Below are positions 41,900 through 49,391 of a stretch of DNA of 64,000 bases, in pieces; positions within the stretch are counted from its first letter, which is position 1; every line of letters begins with the position of its first letter. The DNA is taken from positions 53,160 through 117,159 of the forward strand of contig DLGZ01000060.1 of the NCBI GenBank assembly GCA_002482965.1, given 5' to 3'. This DNA comes from Verrucomicrobiaceae bacterium UBA7681 (lineage in GTDB: Bacteria; Verrucomicrobiota; Verrucomicrobiia; Verrucomicrobiales; Verrucomicrobiaceae). The translations under genes and the position numbers were made by a program. The notes below the pieces were generated by a model that was not told the origin of the DNA, did not search any database, and saw nothing but the letters and a program-made list of their open reading frames with translations.

Positions 41900-42304
41900 T
41901 TACTCGTCGCTGCCCGGCTTGCCACGTCCTTCTTTAATCCCCGCACGATGCCTCTTACCCGCGACATACCGCCGTTTCAGGCCACGGGGCCGGGCGCGGG
42001 TCTGGCGGCGTTTCTTTTCGCGGTCGTTTTGGATTTCGAGCTTCGCGGCCTGAAAGGCTGCTTCAAGGCGGTCGCAAAGCTCCTGGCGGGCGATGAGGCG
42101 GTTCTGCGACTGCGAGCGCTCGCGCTGGCAGCGCACCTCGAGGCCGCTGGGCACGTGCCGCAGGACGACGGTGGAGCTTGTCTTGTTGATCTTCTGGCCG
42201 CCCGCGCCACCGCCACGAATGAACGACTCCTCCAGATCCTCCTCACGGATGCGGAGTTTCTGCATGCGGGTGCGCAGCGCGTTGTCTTCAGGCAGATCGG
42301 CCAT
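41900..42304 (-). CDS. Small GGQ-domain release factor-like protein
   Basis: A 134-residue protein with the class I release factor catalytic core: SFIRGGGAGGQKINKTSSTV (GGQ at 35-37), then VRCQRERSQSQNR and a basic C-terminal tail (Arg/Lys-rich, KRRYVAGKRHRAGIK). It lacks codon-recognition domains, as do ArfB/YaeJ and PrfH-type proteins that free stalled or damaged ribosomes. The basic tail could enter the mRNA channel as in ArfB. The gene is divergent from thyA across an 83-bp spacer. Confidence in the family is high, in the exact rescue role moderate. Confidence 0.85.
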   Translation of the reverse strand: MADLPEDNALRTRMQKLRIREEDLEESFIRGGGAGGQKINKTSSTVVLRHVPSGLEVRCQRERSQSQNRLIARQELCDRLEAAFQAAKLEIQNDREKKRRQTRARPRGLKRRYVAGKRHRAGIKEGRGKPGSDE

Positions 42305-42387
42305 GGGCGCAGCATCGGGGCAGGGGAGCCTTACCGCAACCGCTGCGTTTGCATTGCATCCCCTCCGCGCCCCGCTATGACTGGGCG

Positions 42388-43185
42388 ATGGAAGAATACC
42401 ACCGCCTGCTGCGCAAAGTGCTCGAACACGGAAGCTACCGTGAGGACCGCACCGGCACGGGGGCGTACTCCGTGTTTGGCGAGCAGAGCCGCTACGATCT
42501 CAGCACCACTTTCCCGCTCGTCACCACCAAGAAGCTCCACCTGCGCTCCATCATTCATGAGCTGCTGTGGTTCCTGAAGGGCGACACCAACGTCAAGTAC
42601 CTGCGAGACAACAAAGTCACCATCTGGGACGAATGGGCGGATGAAAACGGCGATCTCGGCCCCGTCTATGGCGCGCAGTGGCGGCGCTGGCAGGGCGCCC
42701 CCGGAGCGGAGACGCACGATCAGATCGCCAGCCTCATCCACGGCATCAAAACGAATCCCTACAGCCGCCGCCACATCGTCAGCGCCTGGAACGTGCCGCA
42801 CATCGAGAAGATGGCGCTGCCACCCTGCCACTGCCTGTTTCAGTTCTTTGTGGATCGCGGCCGGCTGAGCTGCCAGCTCTACCAGCGCAGCGCCGATCTC
42901 TTCCTGGGCGTGCCCTTCAACATCGCCAGCTACGCCCTGCTCACCCAGATGGTCGCGCAGGTCTGCGACCTCCAGCCCGGCGAATTCGTCCACACCTTCG
43001 GCGATCTCCACCTTTACAAGAACCACCTTGAGCAGGCCCAGCTCCAGCTCACCCGCCAGCCTCGTGCTCTGCCGGTGATGAAGCTGAATCCTGATGTGAA
43101 AGAGATCGACGCCTTTACGTACGAAGACTTCACGCTGGAAGGGTATGATCCGCATCCTGCGATCAAGGCAGAGATCGCGGTGTGA
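42388..43185 (+). CDS. thyA: Thymidylate synthase
   Basis: A 265-residue ThyA that methylates dUMP using methylene-THF. It has the catalytic Cys147 in PPCHC, YQRSADLFLGVPFNIASYAL, and the final HPAIKAEIAV. Its length and key residues match E. coli (264 residues, Cys146). The start MEEYHRLLR is preceded by GACTGGGCG rather than a clear SD. It follows 83 bp after the divergent GGQ gene; a small secreted-protein gene starts 26 bp after its stop. Confidence 0.97.
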   Translation: MEEYHRLLRKVLEHGSYREDRTGTGAYSVFGEQSRYDLSTTFPLVTTKKLHLRSIIHELLWFLKGDTNVKYLRDNKVTIWDEWADENGDLGPVYGAQWRRWQGAPGAETHDQIASLIHGIKTNPYSRRHIVSAWNVPHIEKMALPPCHCLFQFFVDRGRLSCQLYQRSADLFLGVPFNIASYALLTQMVAQVCDLQPGEFVHTFGDLHLYKNHLEQAQLQLTRQPRALPVMKLNPDVKEIDAFTYEDFTLEGYDPHPAIKAEIAV

Positions 43186-43211
43186 TTTATCGGGTGGGAG
43201 GACCGCATGCT

Positions 43212-43613
43212 ATGAATCCCCGCGCATCCAGTCTTTGCATGAGCCGTCTTGGGTTCATTCTCCTGCTGTTGTTTTCGGTGTTGATGGTGAATCTGGCATA
43301 CGCCAAGCGCGCACAAGCTGCGAAGGTGAAGCCTGTGGTGCATGGAGGGGTGCGCTATGAGGCCCCAAATGCGAATGGCCGGCAGGCCGTAGTGGAGGCG
43401 TGGGATGTGGCCAGCGGTAAAAAGCTCTGGTCAGTCACCGTGTTCAAAGTCGCCATCAAATTTTATCTCGAGGAAGATGTGCAGTGGGTATTCATTCAAG
43501 CCCTGAGTGTCGAGGCTGGGAAATTGGTCGTTACCAGCGAGGATGATCAGACCTACCTGGTGGACTTGAAGTCGCGCGCGGTGACGAAGGCGGATGGAAA
43601 GTTGATCAAATAA
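43212..43613 (+). CDS. Small exported protein with PQQ-propeller-like fragment
   Basis: A 133-residue protein. The start at MNPRASSL has GGAGG ten bases upstream; a hydrophobic segment at about 14-34 (FILLLLFSVLMVNLAYA) is a likely signal peptide. The remainder, RQAVVEAWDVASGKKLWSVT and YLVDLKSRAVTK, resembles two blades of a PQQ-type propeller, far too few for a closed propeller. It starts 26 bp after thyA and is likely cotranscribed. Its role is unknown. Confidence 0.55.
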   Translation: MNPRASSLCMSRLGFILLLLFSVLMVNLAYAKRAQAAKVKPVVHGGVRYEAPNANGRQAVVEAWDVASGKKLWSVTVFKVAIKFYLEEDVQWVFIQALSVEAGKLVVTSEDDQTYLVDLKSRAVTKADGKLIK

Positions 43614-44044
43614 ATTTGGAAACACAGCGTGCTGCGACCTGCAGCGGAATGAATTCGGCGTGGCCAAGGTGAAAGATCGAAGGCAGTTGGACCTTTTCAC
43701 GGCGATGAAATCTGCCGCTCCTGGTGCTTCCAGGTGTGGCAGTGGATGTTTTCCTGCCACACATGCAGGTCCGCAGGGCCGTGCCACGAGGCTGTGGTGG
43801 GCCAACTGGCTGGCTGCGCGATGCGCCGATGGCATGCATTCCAATGCTGGCGCTGCATGCGTGGTCGTAGGATGGGCACGTCTGTCAGTGCAGGGCAATC
43901 ACCACAGCCTGCGAACGTCCTCGCAGTCGAGGCGGAGTGGGTTCGCAGGCGCTCTCGCTGGGGGCGGGTTTCCTTCGTTTCCAATTTTGAGTCCCCTGGG
44001 TGGCAATGGGAAACGAAGCTTGGGAGCGCCGCAGCAGGCTTCGA
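43614..44044. other. Gene-free spacer with two hairpins
   Basis: 431 bp with no supported gene. GTGTGGCAG/CTGCCACAC (43734-43742/43754-43762) makes a 9-bp stem with an 11-nt loop, and CTTCGTTTCC/GGAAACGAAG (43973-43982/44009-44018) a second inverted pair. The latter sits next to the 3' end of the leftward gene and may aid termination. Confidence 0.45.
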
Positions 44045-44773
44045 TTACTCCGTCAGGCGCGGATCAGCGATGATCTCGGCGGTCATGTGTTTCAGATGAG
44101 CAGCTAGGTTGGGATCGCCTTTGGCTGCGGCATGCTCTGAGAGGGTGAGTGTCAAAGTGACCAGCTTGTTTTCGAAGTGCTGCTGGCTTTGAGGAGGCCC
44201 CGGGCCTTTTTGGATGAGGGCCATCAGTTGCTGATGGGCTTTGATTTTGCTCTGCAAATACGCGACGCTGTCGCCGCTGTAGCGCGTGAACAAATCCACC
44301 TCACCTGCATCGATCAAGGCATCCTGCATGTAACGAAAGCAGCGTTTGGAAAAATCGGGCTGCTTTTCATCCAACGTCTTGAACAGTTTCACCGACTGGT
44401 CTGCTTCAGCCAGAGTGCGGTTGATGGAAACGACGTCGTGAAACAGTTCGGGGGTGGCTTTGCCAGCCAGGATGGTCTGCGTGCCCTGATCTCTCAAGGC
44501 CGTGAGTGCGGCTAGAGCCGGTGGGTATTTTTCTCCCAGTTTTTTCCAGGCGCTGAGGGCAAAAGAAAGCCGGACGCCGTATTGAGCCTGGTCGATCCGC
44601 AAGGCATTGGCATGATACCATTCATGCCGCTCCAGAGCTGCTTCGTATTCACCAATGCGGGCCAGTGACTGGGCGTCCGAGAGGGCCTTGGCTGCGTCAT
44701 CATCGGCAGCAGCAGATGTGACGAGCATGGCGGCGACGGCCAGTGGAAGGAGATAGCGCATGAGTTGCATCAT
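44045..44773 (-). CDS. Secreted helical hypothetical protein (TPR-like)
   Basis: A 242-residue protein with a signal peptide (MRYLLPLAVAAMLVTSAAA from about residue 5). The body is helical, with segments like ALSDAQSLARIGEYEAALER and AWKKLGEKYPPALAALTALR that suggest TPR-type helical hairpins. No named domain. An internal ATG 12 bases into the frame is an equally possible start. It lies alone between a repeat-bearing spacer and the leftward carA. Confidence 0.6.
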   Translation of the reverse strand: MMQLMRYLLPLAVAAMLVTSAAADDDAAKALSDAQSLARIGEYEAALERHEWYHANALRIDQAQYGVRLSFALSAWKKLGEKYPPALAALTALRDQGTQTILAGKATPELFHDVVSINRTLAEADQSVKLFKTLDEKQPDFSKRCFRYMQDALIDAGEVDLFTRYSGDSVAYLQSKIKAHQQLMALIQKGPGPPQSQQHFENKLVTLTLTLSEHAAAKGDPNLAAHLKHMTAEIIADPRLTE

Positions 44774-44892
44774 GGAAGTACGCCAGACATGAGTGGCTGT
44801 CGTACGAATCCTGCAAGCCGGAGGCTCGCGCAGCTACGCAGCACGAGGCTTCACCGCTCCTTGACCTTTGACCGCCATGACGGCTCGGTTTT

Positions 44893-46059
44893 CTACCTTC
44901 CCGTTTCGATCATCCGGGCGAACTCGGCGAAGAAGTACTTCGCGTCATGCGGGCCGGGAGCGGCTTCGGGGTGGTATTGGACGCTGAGCACGGGGGCCTC
45001 GCGATGGCGCATGCCTTCGACGGTGCCGTCGTTGAGGTTGATGTGCGTGACCTCGACGTTGCCGGGCAGCGAGGAGGGATCAATGGCGAAGCCGTGGTTC
45101 TGGCTGGTGATGGACACCTTGCCATTGCGCAGGTCCTTCACGGGCTGGTTGCCGCCGCGATGGCCGAACTTGAGCTTGAAGGTCTTGCCGCCGTAGGCGT
45201 GGCCGAGAATCTGGTGGCCGAGGCAGATGGCGAAGATGGGCATCTTGCCGATGAGCTGCTTCACTTCCGTGTGGATGTAGTCCAGTGCGGCGGGATCGCC
45301 AGGGCCGTTGGAAAGGAAGACGCCGTCGGGATTCCGGGCGAGCACGTCCTTGGCACTGGTGGTGGCTGGGACGACGTCCACGCGGAAGCCATGCTGGCGC
45401 AGGCGGCGCAGGATGTTGCGCTTCACGCCGAAGTCATAGGCCACGATGTGGTGCTTGGCTTCGGGAAGCGGGTGGCGCACGATGCCGTCAGCGCCGGGCT
45501 CTCGATTCTGCGAGGGGCTGGGGATGTCCCAGTCGCCGCTTTCGAGGCCTTCAGGGTCCCAGAGGTAGGGGGCCTTGGTGGTGACTTCCTTGACGAAGTC
45601 GCTGCCTTCCATCGTCGGGCTGCTGGCGGCCTGTTTCACGGCTTCTTCAGCGGTGGCTCCGGTGGTGATGACGGCGCGCATGGCCCCCCGGGTGCGCAGG
45701 TGGGCGGTGAGGGCGCGGGTGTCCACGCCCTGGATGCCGGGGATGTTCCATTGCTTGAGGAAAGCGTCGAGGCTCTGCGTGCTGCGCCAGTTGCTGGGCA
45801 CGTCGCAGAGTTCTTCGATGACGAATCCGCGCACGTGCGGTTCATGGCTTTCCATGTCCAGCGGGTTCACGCCGTAGTTCCCGATCATGGGATACGTCAT
45901 GGTCACGATCTGACCGCGATAGGAGGGATCGGTGAGGACCTCCTGATATCCGCTCATGGAGGTGTTAAAACAAATTTCGCCGGTGTGGGTGGCATCGGCG
46001 CCGAACGCCGTGCCTTCAAACACACGGCCATCTTCAAGAGCAAGGAGGGCTTTCTTCAT
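44893..46059 (-). CDS. carA: Carbamoyl-phosphate synthase small subunit
   Basis: A 388-residue glutamine amidotransferase subunit that supplies ammonia for carbamoyl phosphate (arginine and pyrimidine synthesis). N-terminal CPSase small-chain domain: MKKALLALEDGRVFEGTAFG and SMSGYQEVLTDPSY; class I amidotransferase with nucleophile Cys in FAICLGHQILG (about residue 277) and HPEAAPGPHD. The start at MKKALLALE fits the family. The large subunit carB is not adjacent. The gap to metG is 71 bp. Confidence 0.97.
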   Translation of the reverse strand: MKKALLALEDGRVFEGTAFGADATHTGEICFNTSMSGYQEVLTDPSYRGQIVTMTYPMIGNYGVNPLDMESHEPHVRGFVIEELCDVPSNWRSTQSLDAFLKQWNIPGIQGVDTRALTAHLRTRGAMRAVITTGATAEEAVKQAASSPTMEGSDFVKEVTTKAPYLWDPEGLESGDWDIPSPSQNREPGADGIVRHPLPEAKHHIVAYDFGVKRNILRRLRQHGFRVDVVPATTSAKDVLARNPDGVFLSNGPGDPAALDYIHTEVKQLIGKMPIFAICLGHQILGHAYGGKTFKLKFGHRGGNQPVKDLRNGKVSITSQNHGFAIDPSSLPGNVEVTHINLNDGTVEGMRHREAPVLSVQYHPEAAPGPHDAKYFFAEFARMIETGR

Positions 46060-46129
46060 CAAGGTTCGCCGCTGGTCATAGCCAGAAGGGCGGGGGGTGC
46101 AAGGATTGATCGTGTCGGGTTTTTTGGAA

Positions 46130-47701
46130 TTACTTCTCTTCGGTGATTTCCAGGCGCGGAAACAACGGCACAGGTGCGCCAAGCTGGTGGCCGCTGGGGA
46201 GCAGGCCCCACTTGAGGTCGCTCACCTTGAAACCGTCTGGCAGAGCCCAGCCAATCTGCGCACGAGCGGTGACCATGGCGGTGGGCATGATGGGATTGAG
46301 CAGCACGCTGACGTGCGTGAGAGCCTCCGCCAGATGGTAGAGCACGCTGTCCAGGCGGGCGGCCTGTGCGGGGTCTTTGGCGAGTGAGAAGGGCTTGGTG
46401 CTGTCTACAAACGCATTCGCGTGCGTGACGATCTTCCACGCGGCGGCGATGCCTTCGTGGATGTCCCAGCCGTTCATCTTTTCAAGGTAGAGCGGGGTGG
46501 CCTCCGCGACGGTCTGGCGCAGGGCCTGATTGATCTCATCATCGTAGTCGCCCGGGGTGAGCACGCCTTCGCGGTACTTCTGCGCCATGTTGATGGAGCG
46601 GTTGAAAAGATTGCCCAGGCCGCCGGCGAGTTCCTTGTTGTAGGACATGATGAGGCGCTCATCGCTGAAGTCGGCGTCGTAGCCGGTGGCGATGTCGCGC
46701 ATGAGGTAGTAGCGCAGGCCGTCCGGCGTGAAGGTGTCGGAGAGCACGTTCGGGTCGATCACGTTGCCGAGGCTCTTGCTGATCTTCGCACCCTTCATGT
46801 TCCACCAGCCGTGGACGATGAGCTTGGGGATCTGGTCGTCGGGGAAACCCAGCGCGTGCAGCATGATGGGCCAATAGACCGCATGCGCAGGCACCAGGAT
46901 GTCTTTGCCAATGATCTCGGCATCGGCGGGCCAGATTTTTTCAAACTTCGGCAGGCCTTCGTTGCCCACTTCATCCGCCAGATAGCCGGCGAAGCTGATG
47001 TAATTCGTCAGCGCATCAAACCACACGTAGTTCACGAATTTTTCGTCAAAGGGCAGGGGAATGCCCCAGCTCAGGCGCTCCAGCGGGCGTGAGATGCAGA
47101 GGTCCTGCGCGTTGCCTTCGAGGGAGTTGAGCACGTCGTTGGCGCGGTGCGGCGGGTAGATGAAATCGGGATTGCCACGGATGTAATTTTTGAGCCACTC
47201 GACGTGATCGCTGAGGCGGAAGTACCAGTTTTCCTCCTGCAGCTCGACGACTTCTCCCCACTCCTCGCCGAAGCTGCCGTCAGGGCCGCGTTCTTTGTCG
47301 GTGAGGAACTGCTCCTGGCGCACGGAGTAGAAGCCGCCGTAGCTCTTTTTGTAAAGCTGGCCGCAGTCGTGCAGCTTTTGCAGCATGGCCTGCACCACGC
47401 GCTTGTGCTTGATGTCCGTCGTCGCGGCCCAGCCGTCGAAGCGCACGTTCAGCTTGTCCCACAGAGCGGTGAAATGCTGCGTGATGCCATCGACAAACTC
47501 CTGCGGCGACTGCCCGGCCTTGTCCGCGCTTTTCTGCACCTTCTGGCCATGCTGATCCACGCCGGTGAGGAAGTACACCTCACGTCCGTTCAGCCGCTGA
47601 AAGCGTGCCATGACGTCCGCCAGCACCTTCTCATAAGCGTGGCCGATGTGCGGCGGCGCGTTGGTGTAATCAATGGCGGTGGTGATGTAGTAGGGCTTCA
47701 T
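46130..47701 (-). CDS. metG: Methionyl-tRNA synthetase, zinc-ligand-poor type
   Basis: A 523-residue MetRS: PPHIGHAY (HIGH motif), GVDQHGQK, and KISKS in GAKISKSLGN (about 305), then the anticodon-binding helix bundle. In the connective domain the segment FYSVRQEQFLTDKE replaces the CxxC pattern, and no second Cys pair is found before ENWYFRLSDH, so the zinc knuckle seems lost, as in some MetRS classes. The C-terminal beta-barrel tRNA-binding domain is absent. The start MKPYYITT is the family N-terminus. Confidence 0.96.
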   Translation of the reverse strand: MKPYYITTAIDYTNAPPHIGHAYEKVLADVMARFQRLNGREVYFLTGVDQHGQKVQKSADKAGQSPQEFVDGITQHFTALWDKLNVRFDGWAATTDIKHKRVVQAMLQKLHDCGQLYKKSYGGFYSVRQEQFLTDKERGPDGSFGEEWGEVVELQEENWYFRLSDHVEWLKNYIRGNPDFIYPPHRANDVLNSLEGNAQDLCISRPLERLSWGIPLPFDEKFVNYVWFDALTNYISFAGYLADEVGNEGLPKFEKIWPADAEIIGKDILVPAHAVYWPIMLHALGFPDDQIPKLIVHGWWNMKGAKISKSLGNVIDPNVLSDTFTPDGLRYYLMRDIATGYDADFSDERLIMSYNKELAGGLGNLFNRSINMAQKYREGVLTPGDYDDEINQALRQTVAEATPLYLEKMNGWDIHEGIAAAWKIVTHANAFVDSTKPFSLAKDPAQAARLDSVLYHLAEALTHVSVLLNPIMPTAMVTARAQIGWALPDGFKVSDLKWGLLPSGHQLGAPVPLFPRLEITEEK

Positions 47702-47779
47702 GGTTGGGCGCGCCATCCCATGCCCCCCTTCCTCCTGCAATTCAAGTCTTCCTGCGGGGGAAAGCGGTGTCGCTGTTGT

Positions 47780-48448
47780 TCAGCCTATCAGGCTGCGAAT
47801 GCCCATTCCTGCTATCAACAGCAGGAAAAACGACGCGATGGAGATGAACATCACGATGCCGTAGAACGTCCAGAAACGACGCTGCTCCGCGAGAGCTGCA
47901 GCCAGATCGGCGAGCGACTGTGATTTCGCCAGCCGGACGATGTGGGAGGCATAATGGGTCAGCCTCACCGCCGGGTAGAGGGTCAGGAAGGTGAAGAGCG
48001 CACAGATAACAGCCAGGCCCAGAGGGTGTAAGCACCCACTAAAGAGGGAGGGGGCCGATAAGCGCGCTCCATCCGCAGCCAGCACAAGGCAGACCAAGAT
48101 CATCAATGCGCAGCCAATGCTCATCATAACGGCAATGAATCGCACCCACGGCCTGGTGCGGGTGAGTTCCGCAATGATGGCAGGCGCCACCAACCCGCTG
48201 TCACCAGCCTGCGCATGGGCAATGAATTCGGCAGACGGATTGAAATCATCAGGGTTTGGGCCTGCGGATTTGATGAGAGCAGCGGCTTTATCGAAGCCGA
48301 CAATCTCAGCCAATCCCTGCCAGCCTGACAACTCGCGCCAGCCCAGATCAGACACCCTGAAAAAGCCGGTCTTCAGGCCTTTTTCGATCTTGGAGGTTTT
48401 GAAGGTGCCAAGTTCCTGACCTTCACGGGTGACCAAATAGGCGCTCAT
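47780..48448 (-). CDS. GYF_2-domain membrane protein, copy 1
   Basis: A 222-residue protein. The N-terminal GYF_2 domain (MSAYLVTREGQELGTFKTSK to GWQGLAEIVGF, about 1-50) is followed by a short linker and four probable membrane helices (about 100-125, 134-158 and two in the last 40 residues). A paralogue lies just upstream (48594-49310), sharing MSAYLVTREGQELG, TRPWVRFIAVMMSI/NTRPWVMFIAVLMW and AEQRRFW. The two are an old tandem duplication. Function unknown; GYF_2 modules usually bind proline-rich peptides. Confidence 0.75.
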   Translation of the reverse strand: MSAYLVTREGQELGTFKTSKIEKGLKTGFFRVSDLGWRELSGWQGLAEIVGFDKAAALIKSAGPNPDDFNPSAEFIAHAQAGDSGLVAPAIIAELTRTRPWVRFIAVMMSIGCALMILVCLVLAADGARLSAPSLFSGCLHPLGLAVICALFTFLTLYPAVRLTHYASHIVRLAKSQSLADLAAALAEQRRFWTFYGIVMFISIASFFLLLIAGMGIRSLIG

Positions 48449-48593
48449 ACGTGCCCGGCTCTGAGCAGTGACCGTGCCCAAGTGCTGAGGTGTTTTGGTC
48501 GGAAGGCTGTCGTGTGCTTCGATGCCGGCTGATGGCGGATGGATGAGGTGATGACGCCCCTCAGCACCTTCTCAGGGGCGGACTCTCGGTGGC

Positions 48594-49310
48594 TTAGCGC
48601 ACGGCCAGCGTCCAGATAAATAACAGAAGTGCAAAGCCGACGTAGGCGATGCAGAGGATGCCCTGAAACCTCCAGAAACGACGCTGCTCGGAGAGGGCTG
48701 CAACCAGATCGCTGAACGACTCTGTTTTGCTGAGACGGGCGATGTTCAAGGCATACCGCGTCAGCTTCAAGGCTGGATGGATGATGAGGTAGGCTACCAG
48801 CGCAAAACCAAGACCCAATCCGACCAAGTAGCTGACCATGCTCACCAGGCTGCCTGAATTGAACACGTTTCTTCCAGCAGGATTTCCCACAAAAAAAATG
48901 TTGTACATGAGAAGAATTAAAAAGCCCCCGCCGATGATCCACATCAAAACGGCAATGAACATCACCCAGGGCCTGGTATTCCGAAGCTCCTCGATGACCG
49001 CGAACGGCAATTCGCCGCTGGTGCGCGTCATCACCACGTTGGAAGCGGGCGGGGCGTAGGGGTTGATGCTGTCGGGTGGCTTTGGGCCGGTGGACTTCCT
49101 GACCAGAGCGCTCAAAGAGGATGAATGGGCTTGGGTTTTCGGTGCTGAGGCGGCACCGAAAATTTCAGTCAAACCCTGCCAGCCGGGCATGCCTTCACGC
49201 CAGGCCCAGTCGGTGGGTAGAAAGCGGCCGGTTTTAAGGCCATCCTGAATCTGGGAAGCTTCAAAGGAGCCAAGTTCCTGACCTTCGCGGGTGACTAAAT
49301 AGGCGCTCAT
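48594..49310 (-). CDS. GYF_2-domain membrane protein, copy 2
   Basis: A 238-residue paralogue of the preceding protein with the same GYF_2 domain (1-52), a longer Ser/Pro-rich linker containing INPYAPP, and four membrane helices (about 112-135, 148-170 and two near the C-terminus). The upstream sequence of both genes shares a GTCGGAA stretch (48510 and 49370 regions), so the duplication included flanking DNA. Confidence 0.75.
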   Translation of the reverse strand: MSAYLVTREGQELGSFEASQIQDGLKTGRFLPTDWAWREGMPGWQGLTEIFGAASAPKTQAHSSSLSALVRKSTGPKPPDSINPYAPPASNVVMTRTSGELPFAVIEELRNTRPWVMFIAVLMWIIGGGFLILLMYNIFFVGNPAGRNVFNSGSLVSMVSYLVGLGLGFALVAYLIIHPALKLTRYALNIARLSKTESFSDLVAALSEQRRFWRFQGILCIAYVGFALLLFIWTLAVR

Positions 49311-49391
49311 AGGTGCCGGGCCTTTAGCCGCACCCGGTCCCAGATGTCTAGATGTTTTTAGTCGGAAATCTTTCGCATTCGGAACTCAGGC

